A stretch of 6,564 nucleotides of DNA from DATDCV01 sp036524155 (GCA_036524155.1 DATDCV010000191.1:1-6564); one strand, 5' to 3'. Positions 1 through 6,043 are shown, counted from the stretch's first letter. Program-made: numbers and translations. The notes: a model not told the origin generated them from the sequence alone.

Positions 1-254
1 GTCAACAACCAGCCCTTGAACGAATCCTTGGCTGGGTCATAAGTGAAACCGGGCATTTTCCTGGCTACCGAGATCAACGTATCCTGCACAACCTCGCCGG
101 CGTCAGACTCGCTCAGGCCCGCGCGCCGGGCGACGCTGAAGATGAGATCGTGGTAAATCTCGTAGAACTCGTTCCAACTGGACTCGTCGCCCAGGTCTTT
201 GAGGCGCTGAAGCAGGCTGGCGCGCGTCGGGAGTTGTTCGTTGTGGGCCATCAT
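1..254 (-). CDS. ECF-type RNA polymerase sigma factor, N-terminal part (cut by window edge)
   Basis: Reading leftward from ATG at 254, 84 codons stay open to the window edge; the C-terminal part (region 4) lies outside. The protein begins MMAHNEQLPTRASLLQRLKD, then has SWNEFYEIYHDLIFSVARRAGL (about residues 27-47, sigma region 2.1) and ESDAGEVVQDTLISVARKM (about 49-67, region 2.2, the core RNA-polymerase-binding helix), followed by F-Y-D-P-A-K-D-S-F-K-G-W-L (about 70-83), the start of region 2.3. Sigma factors of this class direct polymerase to a limited regulon and are often held by an anti-sigma partner; none is visible here. Two tandem ATG codons (252-254 and 249-251) could serve as start; no strong Shine-Dalgarno site precedes them. 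It is transcribed away from the secreted-protein genes at 543-1927. The family call is confident; the exact ECF group is not determined. Confidence 0.9.
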   Translation of the reverse strand, partial: MMAHNEQLPTRASLLQRLKDLGDESSWNEFYEIYHDLIFSVARRAGLSESDAGEVVQDTLISVARKMPGFTYDPAKDSFKGWLL

Positions 255-542
255 GCAATTAACCACGAATGGCGGCATTGGCACGGACTTTTTCTGCCGC
301 CGGCGCGCTTGGAACGTGATTAGAAGTGCGTCAGCCCAGAATTAAGGCGCGCACTCCGCCGCGCGCTCATGGTTCGTCCGCCCTGCGTGGTCATCCACCG
401 AAGAACCTCCCTGCTGGCCGCGTGTCTTTCAGCAATCTTGCTCTCCACCGCGATTTTTTGCCCTCGCTGGCACTTTGCTGAAAGATTGGCTCGGAGCGGT
501 CTGGTTCATCAGTGTCACAAACAATCAACATTATATAACATC
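255..542. promoter_or_regulatory. Divergent intergenic region
   Basis: This 288-bp stretch separates the leftward sigma factor from the rightward secreted-protein gene and must carry both promoters. No convincing -35/-10 pair is visible. The most AT-rich point is TTATATAAC at about 531-539, immediately before the ATG at 543, which could be a -10-like element for a very short leader. An open frame from ATG 369 runs in frame into the downstream gene, but its first 58 residues look like non-coding translation, so that start was not used. The region also contains the 425-485 inverted repeat described separately. Confidence 0.4.
425..485. repeat. 11-bp inverted repeat with a competing inner hairpin
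   Basis: TCTTTCAGCAA (425-435) and TTGCTGAAAGA (475-485) are perfect reverse complements separated by 39 bases. Within the left arm, AGCAA (431-435) can instead pair with TTGCT at 438-442 across a 2-base gap, too tight for a full hairpin but possible with fraying. The site lies 58-118 bases before the start codon at 543. It could be an operator with dyad symmetry or a leader RNA structure; nothing further shows its role. Confidence 0.45.
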
Positions 543-1145
543 ATGAAAGACCAATATCAAACGACCAAAACAATCGCACCGCGGGTCCTCCGGCATTTGA
601 CGCCGAAGAAGCTGGGCCTTGGCCTGGCCGGAATCGCGCTGCTGGCGGGCACGCTCTGCGGGACGGGGTTCGGCCAGAAATACTATCGTCTTGGGGGCGC
701 CTGGGTGGGCGGCAGGCCCGGTTTCATGTGGACCTCCCTGACAGCCCCGCTGGATCCACTGGGGCAGACGGCGGCCGCGCGCCCCATTCTCAAGTACGCC
801 GATGCCCAGTTCGCCGGATTGCTGGCTGCGTTCGGCGCCGACAACCTCAGTGATGCCACCGGCGAGGTGCGCATGTTCAGCCCGGATACCGCCAGGTGGA
901 CGCTGATCGCCTACGCCCAGGCGACACCGCATCAGCCCGGAGACCTGCTTCAGAACAAAGCCATCGTCATGTATTCCGGGACCTGGAAGTACACCAGCGA
1001 CGACACCGCCGTGCTCAACTACGCGGTCAACGTTTACCTGCCCTCGGCCGACGCCGATGGCGACGGCTACCCGGACCCGGGCGCTCAGCCGGTGCTGACG
1101 ATTCCCGGTATCGTGGATAACGCCCGCCGCGTGCCCATCCTTTAG
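543..1145 (+). CDS. Secreted protein of unknown function with a DxDxDG calcium-loop-like motif
   Basis: A 200-residue protein. The start at 543 (MKDQYQTTKT) is preferred over an in-frame ATG at 369 because it places a normal signal peptide at the N-terminus: basic PKK at 21-23, a hydrophobic core LGLGLAGIALLAGTLCGTG at about 24-42, and probable cleavage near GFGQ (42-45). No good Shine-Dalgarno site precedes it. The mature part looks beta-rich, with a lipocalin-like or small-barrel feel (RWTLIAYAQAT, about 118-128; SGTWKYTSDDTAVLNYAVNV, about 145-164). At 170-178 D-A-D-G-D-G-Y-P-D resembles the acidic calcium-binding loops of EF-hand, dockerin and thrombospondin type 3 repeats. The cysteine at 39 is not in a clean lipobox. 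It is followed after 47 bp by another secreted protein on the same strand. No named family was recognised; the role is unknown. Confidence 0.85.
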   Translation: MKDQYQTTKTIAPRVLRHLTPKKLGLGLAGIALLAGTLCGTGFGQKYYRLGGAWVGGRPGFMWTSLTAPLDPLGQTAAARPILKYADAQFAGLLAAFGADNLSDATGEVRMFSPDTARWTLIAYAQATPHQPGDLLQNKAIVMYSGTWKYTSDDTAVLNYAVNVYLPSADADGDGYPDPGAQPVLTIPGIVDNARRVPIL

Positions 1146-1173
1146 CCAGAACGCTCAACCCGAACTCGGAAAC

Positions 1174-1183
1174 AAAAGGAAAG
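1174..1183 (+). promoter_or_regulatory. Probable ribosome binding site for the 1193 gene
   Basis: The purine stretch AAAAGGAAAG precedes ATG 1193 with the GGA core 12 bases upstream, slightly long but the best match nearby. It supports the first of two close ATG codons (1193 and 1202) and, being in the 47-bp gap, fits translation from an operon transcript. Confidence 0.45.
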
Positions 1184-1192
1184 TGAAATCAA

Positions 1193-1927
1193 ATGAAAGT
1201 TATGCTGAACCAATTCAATGAACTCACCAGGCGCCCGGCTCGAACGATCACGTCGCGCGCGGCGCTGAGGAAATGGGGCGTCAGGCTCGCCGCCTTGGCG
1301 CTGGCAGTCATGTGCGCCCTCCCCGTTGCGGCTGCGAACCCGCCCTCAAACAGGGTCGTCGTCATGGATCCGGCGGGGGATGCCGTCTTCCCCTACGACC
1401 TGTACAACGCGCCTGTCCCGCCCTACATCGACGTAGTGAAAGCGTCCATCAGTTCCCAGCGCGATCTGTTCCACTTCGAACTCCAGGTAAACGCAGAGGT
1501 CCCCCTCAACGCGGACCCAGGCTTTACCCCGAGCGTGAATCACCTCGGGATCACCTTCGGCGTCCTCACCGACCGCAAGACGGCGGGGTCCCCCTTTGTC
1601 TTCTTCGGTCAAACCGACGTTTACCACTTCAACTATCTGGTCGGGGCCCTCTACTCAGTTGCGGACAGCGGGGTCGGCCTGGGCTTGGGCTGGCACGGGT
1701 TCCTGATCGACGCGAGCACGTTCACCGCGGTCGAAATTCCGCTGCAGATTCGTGGGGACACACTGGTGTTGGAGACCAGTGCCGCCTCATTGGGGAACCC
1801 GGTCTCGTTCGACTGGGCGGTCGGCTCCGAGTGCGATCCCGTGTCCATCCCGGACGAGAAAACCAAGAGTGTGCTGCTGGTTGACTACGTCCCTGACCAT
1901 GGCGTTGCCAGCTGGCCTGCGCAATGA
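1193..1927 (+). CDS. Secreted beta-sandwich protein, DOMON/CBM9-like pattern
   Basis: A 244-residue protein. The N-terminus is long for a signal peptide: about 30 polar and basic residues (R13, R14, R17, R22, R26, K27, R31), then a hydrophobic stretch about 32-45 ending in LPVAAA, with probable cleavage after A48 before NPPSN. The mature part opens with VVVMDPAGDAVFPYD (about 55-69) and IDVVKASISSQRDLFHFELQVNAEVP (about 79-104). This D-x-x-G-D then D-V-V / F-H-F-E-L layout is typical of secreted jelly-roll domains of the DOMON/CBM9-like kind, which often bind sugars or haem. Near the C-terminus, IRGDTLVLETSAASLGNPVSFDWAVG (about 186-211) and VDYVPDHGVASWP (about 230-242) complete the pattern. 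There is no enzyme motif. It is probably co-transcribed with the secreted protein ending at 1145. The substrate is unknown; the fold is inferred from pattern, not from a search. Confidence 0.85.
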   Translation: MKVMLNQFNELTRRPARTITSRAALRKWGVRLAALALAVMCALPVAAANPPSNRVVVMDPAGDAVFPYDLYNAPVPPYIDVVKASISSQRDLFHFELQVNAEVPLNADPGFTPSVNHLGITFGVLTDRKTAGSPFVFFGQTDVYHFNYLVGALYSVADSGVGLGLGWHGFLIDASTFTAVEIPLQIRGDTLVLETSAASLGNPVSFDWAVGSECDPVSIPDEKTKSVLLVDYVPDHGVASWPAQ

Positions 1928-1945
1928 CTCTGACGTCCGCCGATC

Positions 1946-1975
1946 ACCCGGGCCCCCGAACCAAGGGACCCGGGT
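1946..1975. terminator. GC-rich hairpin between convergent genes, possible bidirectional terminator
   Basis: ACCCGGGCCCC (1946-1956) pairs with GGGACCCGGGT (1965-1975), ten of eleven positions matching (C1953 faces A1968), around an 8-base loop. It lies in the 99-bp gap between the stop at 1927 on the plus strand and the stop at 2027 of the leftward ABC gene, the expected place for a shared terminator. Neither side has a run of T, so Rho-independent termination would be weak; it may act as an RNA 3'-end stabiliser. Confidence 0.5.
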
Positions 1976-2026
1976 CGCGGCGGGATCCTCCAACATCACC
2001 CTGGAGACCACAGCCAGGTCGCTCGA

Positions 2027-4051
2027 TTACCCGAAAGCCGGCTGGGTGGACCGTGGCGTCGGCGACGGTAGCGCCGGTCCCGCCCAGCGCAACTCTTCGT
2101 CGCCGTCCCGCGCGGAGGATTCCATCTGGCGAAGGACCATGCCGTAGTAAGCGCCGCGGGCTTGCATCAAGTCCTCGTGGCGTCCGCGCTCGATGACTCG
2201 GCCCTCTTCCATCAGCAGGATAAGGTCCGCACGCCGCACCGTCGAGAGCCGGTGAGCGATCACAAACGTCGTTCGCCCGGCCAAGAGCGTCCCCATCGAC
2301 GCCTGGATGAGCTGCTCGCTCTCGGTGTCCAGGTTGCTGGTCGCTTCGTCGAGGATCAGGATTTGGGGCGATTTAAGCACCGCGCGCGCAATCGCCAGAC
2401 GCTGTTGCTGCCCGCCTGAGAGCTTGACGCCACGCTCGCCGATGAAGGTTTCATACTGCCGCGGGAGCCGGATGATGAACTCGTGCGCATTGGCGCGCCG
2501 GGCCGCATCCTCGACCTCCTCGTCCGTCGCATCGTGCCGGCCATACGCGATGTTGTCCCGCACCGAGCCGTCGAAAAGGAAGACGTCCTGCTGCACGATC
2601 GCCAGCAGGTCACGATAGCTGCGCAGACGCAGGTCGCGAATGTCGGTCCCGTTGAGAAGGATGCGACCATGCGTCGGGTCGTGAAACCGCGCCACCAGGT
2701 CCGTCACCGTGGTTTTGCCGGCGCCGCTGCGTCCGACCAGGGCGACGACTGAACCGCTGGGAACCACCACGTTGAAGTCGCGCACGACCGGCCGGCCAGG
2801 GTGATACTCGAACTCAACCTGCTCAAACCGGAGTTCGCTCACGAGGCGTGGCGCGTCGACGGCATCAGGTTTGTCCGGTTTGTCGTCCTCCAGCGCGAGG
2901 ATTTCGAAAACCCGCTCCATCGCCGCGAGCGAGCGCTGAAGCTCCGAAAACGAGTTGACGATGTTCCAAACCGGGTTCAGCAGCAGAAACGTGTACCACT
3001 GAAACGCCATGATATCGCCAATCGAGGCCCGGCCCCGAACGTGGAGATAACCCCCAAACCAGACGATCACCACGTTGACAATCCCCAACAGCAGACTCCA
3101 GGAGGTCCAAAGAACCATTTCGCGGCGATTCGCGAACAACTCCTTCCTCAGCACCGTGTGCCGGCCGCGCGCATAGTCCAGAGTCTCGCGCATTTCACGC
3201 CGAAACGCCCGAACAACGCGAATCCCCGAAAACGTCTCGCCCACCCGGCCGTCGATCTGCTCGACATCCTTGCGGACCGATCGGTAAATGGGCCGAACGC
3301 GCCGCGCGAAGATCAGACTCAGCACGACCACGCCGGGGATGATCGCCAGCGCCGTCAACGCCAGCCGCCAGTTCAGCGCCACCAGCACGCCGACCGCGAT
3401 CAGCAGGCGGATAAGCGAAAGGACGGGTGACACGATAGCCATCTGTAACAGTCCCGTCGTGGTTTCCACGTCGCCGCTCAGCCGCGAAAGGATGCCGCCG
3501 GTTTTCATCTCCCAGAGCCTGGGCAACGGCAAATGCAGCAACCGCTCGAATAAGGCGTGCCGGAGCGCCAGCATCACGCGGGTGTTGAGCAGGCGCTGGC
3601 GATAATCCCTCAGCGCGCTGATCAAGTTCGAAATAACAATCACCGCGAGGAACACACCCCCGGTCCACTGCAAGCGCCCCAGCCGCGCCGGCGTATCCAG
3701 CTTGCTGTTCAGCAGCACGCCGTCCACCATGAATCGCATGAACAGCGGCTCGATCATTTGAAGCCCCGCCCCCGCCAGCGCCACTAACAGCAACACGGCG
3801 ACCGCGTACCGGTGGGGCCGCAGCCAGCGCAAGTACTCGCGCAAATACTCACGCCGCTTGCCCCGGCGCTCGCGGCGGCGATCCGCTGGTTCCCGGTCCT
3901 CCCCCGCATCCGCAGGCCCGCCGTCCCGTCCCGGTTCTTCGCCGCCTTCTGCCGAGTCATCGAGGCGCCTATGCCGGTAATCATCGACGAACGCCTCATA
4001 CCGGCGCCTCGAGGAGCGAGGCCTTTCGGGCGCAGTGGTCGGAGCACTCAT
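2027..4051 (-). CDS. ABC exporter half-transporter (MsbA-like fused permease/ATPase)
   Basis: A 674-residue protein with an N-terminal ABC transmembrane domain and a C-terminal ATPase domain; such half-transporters work as dimers and export lipids, peptides or drugs across the inner membrane. Six helices are visible at about 82-101, 131-147, 207-228, 230-248, 313-332 and 344-363. In the ATPase: A-loop aromatic Y416, Walker A GRSGAGKTT (440-448), Q-loop Q487/Q488, X-loop-like IGERGVK (537-543), signature LSGGQQQ (544-550), Walker B ILILDEA (564-570) with catalytic E569, D-loop SNLD (572-575) and switch H600. All are intact, so it should hydrolyse ATP. About 75 hydrophilic residues with some 20 arginines precede the first helix, making it longer than the usual 580-600 residues; the C-terminus has a short proline-rich tail. 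The start at 4051 lacks a good ribosome site, and no ATG lies between it and the first helix. Substrate is not predictable; it stands alone, divergent from the 4244 gene. Confidence 0.96.
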   Translation of the reverse strand: MSAPTTAPERPRSSRRRYEAFVDDYRHRRLDDSAEGGEEPGRDGGPADAGEDREPADRRRERRGKRREYLREYLRWLRPHRYAVAVLLLVALAGAGLQMIEPLFMRFMVDGVLLNSKLDTPARLGRLQWTGGVFLAVIVISNLISALRDYRQRLLNTRVMLALRHALFERLLHLPLPRLWEMKTGGILSRLSGDVETTTGLLQMAIVSPVLSLIRLLIAVGVLVALNWRLALTALAIIPGVVVLSLIFARRVRPIYRSVRKDVEQIDGRVGETFSGIRVVRAFRREMRETLDYARGRHTVLRKELFANRREMVLWTSWSLLLGIVNVVIVWFGGYLHVRGRASIGDIMAFQWYTFLLLNPVWNIVNSFSELQRSLAAMERVFEILALEDDKPDKPDAVDAPRLVSELRFEQVEFEYHPGRPVVRDFNVVVPSGSVVALVGRSGAGKTTVTDLVARFHDPTHGRILLNGTDIRDLRLRSYRDLLAIVQQDVFLFDGSVRDNIAYGRHDATDEEVEDAARRANAHEFIIRLPRQYETFIGERGVKLSGGQQQRLAIARAVLKSPQILILDEATSNLDTESEQLIQASMGTLLAGRTTFVIAHRLSTVRRADLILLMEEGRVIERGRHEDLMQARGAYYGMVLRQMESSARDGDEELRWAGPALPSPTPRSTQPAFG

Positions 4052-4243
4052 ATGTAGCGGCTGATAACTTTCCCTTTATGCGAACATTAGCTCCAAATCT
4101 ACCATGTCCCGCTGACCCGGCAAGCGGTGCGAATTCGGCAGCTTTAACGAGAACACGACCAATACCTCGCCGAGACAGAACGGTTCCAAACGGGGATTCC
4201 TTCTGTAATCGCAACCGCTCAGCGGGCAACGATAGTTGTTCCG
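4052..4243. promoter_or_regulatory. Divergent intergenic region upstream of the ABC exporter and the small membrane protein
   Basis: This 192-bp gap should hold the leftward exporter promoter and the rightward promoter of the 4244 gene. I see no consensus -35/-10 pair, no strong dyad and no riboswitch-like fold. Open frames crossing it on either strand have the low-complexity, arginine- and serine-rich look of chance frames. Confidence 0.3.
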
Positions 4244-4471
4244 ATGTCCGAGTTGCTCGAGTTCGCGCTGGGTTGCCTGTTTGACCTGTTTTGCAGTCTG
4301 CTCGAAGGGTGGGTGGGATGGCGCTTCTTCCTCTCGTTGCTAGCCTCAATCGCGGTAGTGGTTCTCCTGGGTCTCTACAGTTCAGACTGGAACGGCTGCA
4401 CCGCCGCTTCGCTGCTTGTGCTGGTTGTTGGTGCTGTAACCGGCATAGCCTGGGAACTCTCAGCCGGGTAA
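4244..4471 (+). CDS. Small two-helix membrane protein, hypothetical
   Basis: A 75-residue protein, MSELLEFALGCLFDLFCSLL at the start, read as an acidic amphipathic or hydrophobic N-terminal helix (1-21), then a turn EGWVGWR (21-27), a membrane helix at about 28-45 (FFLSLLASIAVVVLLGLY), a short loop SSDWNGC (46-52) and a second membrane helix at about 53-71. Chance frames seldom give so ordered a profile, which supports a real gene. Small proteins with similar Leu/Phe/Glu-rich N-termini recur as hypothetical proteins in Verrucomicrobia and planctomycetes; their role is unknown to me. There is no clear Shine-Dalgarno site before the ATG. It ends 12 bases before the 3' end of the oppositely oriented decayed gene at 4483-5006. 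Confidence 0.6.
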   Translation: MSELLEFALGCLFDLFCSLLEGWVGWRFFLSLLASIAVVVLLGLYSSDWNGCTAASLLVLVVGAVTGIAWELSAG

Positions 4472-4482
4472 ACGACAGGTCG

Positions 4483-5006
4483 CTACGGTGCCAGCACGCG
4501 GTAGAAACGGTCGTTGGTGCCGTTGCGCTGCCAGCGATAGACGAGGCTGTCGCCCAGGGCGCTGGTGGTGAGCGTTACTCGTGACCCCGGACAATTGGTC
4601 AGCACCGGCGGCAGAGGCGAGGTGATGTAGAAGTATTAGGACCGTCCGGATCCCACGTCGTCAGCAGTTTCGGATACGTCACCGCGTTCGGACCCACAAT
4701 ATTGATGAACCTCGTTCCATCCCACCCCACCAGGCCCGGAACACTCCCTAGCCCCGGCGCCTGGTTAAAGTCTCCCCCGATCACCATGATGTTCGGAAAC
4801 GACCCGCTCGGCCCGTCCGGATCCCACTCCACCGGCGCTTTAACCTGGCCGTTCAAACCCACAGGAGGCGTTATCCCTTCCAGGTTCGCCACGGTATCGC
4901 ACTGCGCCTACCCTACCCCCGGCGCGACCAGCCCCAGCGTGCCAACCAGCACAAATCCCGTGACCCGACACCAACGCCTCAAACACGCCGCCCCCGCCCC
5001 GAACAC
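4483..5006 (-). pseudogene. Decayed secreted WDPDG-propeller / Ig-like surface protein
   Basis: On the minus strand a GTG at 5006, preceded by GGAG at 5012-5015 (5-base spacing), opens a good signal peptide: LRRWCRVTGFVLVGTLGLVAPGVG. Codon 33 is then TAG (4908-4910), after which the same frame continues AQCDTVANLEGITPPVG; a CAG-to-TAG change would explain it. The frame then carries WDPDGP twice (about 4817-4834 and 4646-4663), with IMVIGGDF and LVGWDGTRF between, the blade pattern of delta-60/propeller-like proteins of this phylum. It hits TGA at 4599-4601, while a frame shifted as by one lost base reads SPLPPVLTNCPGSRVTLTTS, ALGDSLVYRWQRNGTN and RFYRVLAP, stop at 4483-4485. The PGS...T...YRWQRNG part is an Ig-like strand pattern and RFYRVLAP looks like a normal C-terminus. 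A working member would be several hundred residues long, so blades and most of the Ig domain also seem deleted. Recoding is less likely than decay. Confidence 0.75.
4642..4827. repeat. Internal coding repeat (WDPDG motif), two copies
   Basis: The 15-mer CCGTCCGGATCCCAC occurs at 4642-4656 and 4813-4827, exactly 171 bases (57 codons) apart, and encodes the W-D-P-D-G motif of the propeller-like protein on the minus strand. This is a duplicated protein blade, not a mobile repeat. Confidence 0.7.
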
Positions 5007-5071
5007 ACCTGCTCCAGGACGGACGCTGGGCTCTTTCGCACCCGTCTCGCTCAGAGAACGCGGCCGTTTGG

Positions 5072-5098
5072 AAAAGATAAAATACCTGCCTTGGCAGG
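5072..5098 (-). terminator. Possible intrinsic terminator upstream of the decayed gene
   Basis: Read on the minus strand, the palindrome CCTGCCAAGGCAGG (5098-5085; stem of five to six, tiny loop) is followed by TATTTTATCTTTT (5084-5072). A GC hairpin with a T-rich tail is terminator-like and would stop leftward transcripts before the pseudogene. The stem is short, so this may be only a small REP-like palindrome. Confidence 0.35.
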
Positions 5099-5256
5099 CC
5101 CAACTCGCCTGTACATTCATGACACTCGGATCAGTGGCTTAGGGGTGAACAGTCGTTCCGCATAATAAGAATGTCAACTGTTGTTGTTGAGGTATGCTTA
5201 CCCACTCGCCTCAGCCGCCGCCCTCCCGCTCCCGCAGATCCCAAACACAGCGCGTT

Positions 5257-5280
5257 CCTCCGCCTCCTCCGCCTCCTCCG
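5257..5280. repeat. Short tandem repeat, 9-base unit CCTCCGCCT
   Basis: The unit CCTCCGCCT is repeated about 2.7 times. It is a low-complexity tract in a gene-free stretch; the other strand is GGA/GGC-rich. No function is implied. Confidence 0.7.
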
Positions 5281-5364
5281 CGACCGCACCCGCGACGCTG
5301 CCGCCCAACCCGCGCAGCGCTACCCCCAGCCAGGCTCTCCATCGTAGGGGGCGAGCGTCGGAAC

Positions 5365-5381
5365 GCCGAGTTGCACTCGGC
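5365..5381. repeat. Small hairpin GCCGAG-loop-CTCGGC
   Basis: GCCGAG (5365-5370) and CTCGGC (5376-5381) form a perfect six-base stem around TTGCA. It directly precedes repeat copy R1 and resembles the short extragenic palindromes scattered through verrucomicrobial genomes (family resemblance from memory, not a search). Confidence 0.5.
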
Positions 5382-5388
5382 TTTGAAC

Positions 5389-5432
5389 CGCGTTGTCCCG
5401 GGGCGCAGAGGGGCCAACGCCCACCGGCAAAG
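5389..5432 (+). repeat. Extragenic repeat, diverged copy R1
   Basis: GCGTTGTCCCGGGGCGCAGA and the following bases to CCCACCGGCAAAGC align with the core of copies R2 and R3 (GCGTCGTTCG, GGGGCGCAG, CGAACGACCACCGG). With a one-base shift in the middle about 31 of 38 core positions match R2. It is the most diverged copy and lacks the CTCACCAAC hairpin half. R2 follows at once, so R1 and R2 form a tandem pair in the same orientation. Confidence 0.6.
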
Positions 5433-5527
5433 CGTCGGTTCCTGAGCTCACCAACGCGCCAGGGTTGGCAGACAGTAGCCGGTGCGTCGTTCGCGGGGCG
5501 CAGGGGGCGAACGACCACCGGAAAGCT
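5433..5527 (+). repeat. Extragenic repeat, copy R2 (left of the RAYT)
   Basis: The copy runs CGTCGGTTCC, CTCACCAACGCGCCAGGGTTGG, a short spacer, GGTGCGTCGTTCG, GGGGCGCAG, GCGAACGACCACCGGAA. It holds two hairpins: CCAAC...GTTGG (5451-5467) and GTCGTTCG...CGAACGAC (about 5486-5515). R3 at 6200-6290 matches over the whole length with few changes and a deletion in the spacer. R2 lies 60 bp beyond the stop codon of the transposase. Paired imperfect palindromes next to a RAYT are the usual form of REP elements, the known targets of this transposase family. Confidence 0.75.
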
Positions 5528-5544
5528 GCCCCGCGGTTGTGAGA

Positions 5545-5561
5545 GCATCCTGAAAGGATGC
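5545..5561. repeat. Hairpin GCATCCT-GAA-AGGATGC downstream of the RAYT
   Basis: A perfect seven-base stem with a three-base loop lies 26 bases beyond the transposase stop codon. It could end or protect the transposase mRNA, or be a REP-type element in its own right, since similar GCATCC-tetraloop-type palindromes recur near RAYT genes. There is no T-run after it on the minus strand. Confidence 0.55.
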
Positions 5562-5587
5562 CAGAATAGAGAACGCCGGGGTCGCTC

Positions 5588-6031
5588 CTAAGCCAGGTAT
5601 TGGGGATCGTAAGCCACGCCGTTGCGCTCCAGCAGACGCTTCAGCTCGTCCACAAACGATAGCTTGGCGTGGTGCGCTTCCTGACCCGCCACGTAACGAC
5701 GCACCGCCCCCACGTGCGTCCCACTCACGCTGAAGACGGCGTAGCCTTCCTGCCAGGCAAATCCCCGCTCCCAGTTCTCCGCGATCCACACCGAGGAGGC
5801 TTTCTTCAACTCGCGTGTCAAATCGGCCGGGTTATGGGTCGTGCGGAGGCTGGCGAGCAGATGCACATGGTCCTCGCCCCCGCCCACGGGCTCGGCGACG
5901 CCACCCAAGCCGCGCACCGTGCCACCCAGGTACTCGTGGGCTTGCGCCCGCCACGCAGAGCGCAGGAGTGGCCGACGACTCTTGGTGCTGAAGACGATGT
6001 GGTAATGGAGACTGTAGAAGGTGCTGCCCAT
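5588..6031 (-). CDS. REP-associated tyrosine transposase (RAYT, Y1/HUH, IS200-like TnpA)
   Basis: A 147-residue protein that looks complete. The N-terminus FYSLHYHIVFSTKSRRPLL (5-23) is the usual first strand of the family. The HUH metal site is H55-V-H57 in GGEDHVHLLASL. LTRELKKASSVWI (71-83) and FAWQEGYAVFSVS (91-103) are conserved blocks, and the catalytic tyrosine is Y113 in VRRYVAGQEAHH (110-121), followed by SFVDELKRLLERNGVAYDPQYL (125-146). These enzymes cut and rejoin single-stranded DNA at REP hairpins through a 5'-phosphotyrosine link. Length is normal and all key residues are present, so it may be active. ATG 6031 is the expected family start but has no clear Shine-Dalgarno; a perfect 34-bp palindrome sits 12 bases upstream and may limit translation or serve as a binding site. 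Flanking repeats R2 and R3 are the likely substrates. Confidence 0.95.
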   Translation of the reverse strand: MGSTFYSLHYHIVFSTKSRRPLLRSAWRAQAHEYLGGTVRGLGGVAEPVGGGEDHVHLLASLRTTHNPADLTRELKKASSVWIAENWERGFAWQEGYAVFSVSGTHVGAVRRYVAGQEAHHAKLSFVDELKRLLERNGVAYDPQYLA

Positions 6032-6043
6032 GCTGGTATTTCT

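Larger units (their letters stand above)
5007..5587. other. Gene-free region between the decayed gene and the RAYT
   Basis: No convincing coding sequence is seen on either strand; open frames here are short and alanine-, proline- or arginine-rich. The left part (5007-5180) is the former upstream region of the decayed gene. The middle (5195-5340) is C-rich with a 9-base tandem repeat at 5257-5280. From about 5365 it holds hairpins and two copies of the repeat that also occurs on the other side of the transposase, each listed separately. Confidence 0.6.

Noticed and set aside
369..542. Upstream in-frame ATG that would extend the first secreted protein by 58 residues
   Set aside because: It would put an unneeded second hydrophobic stretch before a perfectly placed signal peptide; the extension looks non-coding.
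2801..3430. 209-codon open frame antisense to the ABC exporter
   Set aside because: It is full of Arg, Gln, His and Pro and mirrors the codons of the transporter membrane domain; no independent support.
3996..4349. 117-codon minus-strand frame across the exporter start
   Set aside because: It overlaps both the exporter N-terminus and the 4244 gene, is rich in Arg/Ser/Ala, and has no domain features.
4483..5006. Programmed stop read-through or frameshift in the surface protein
   Set aside because: No slippery site or downstream stem typical of recoding is visible, and the remaining protein is far too short for its family; decay is simpler.
5007..5120. Longer start (ATG 5120) for the decayed surface protein
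   Set aside because: It adds about 38 polar residues before the signal peptide; GTG 5006 with GGAG five bases upstream is the better start.
5172..5177. TTGACA on the minus strand as a -35 box for the decayed gene
   Set aside because: No -10-like hexamer lies 16-19 bases downstream; TATTAT is only 5 bases away.
5198..5548. 116-codon minus-strand frame over R1 and R2
   Set aside because: It is a translation of the repeats themselves; the similar peptide from R3 is in a different reading frame relative to the core, as expected for non-coding repeats.
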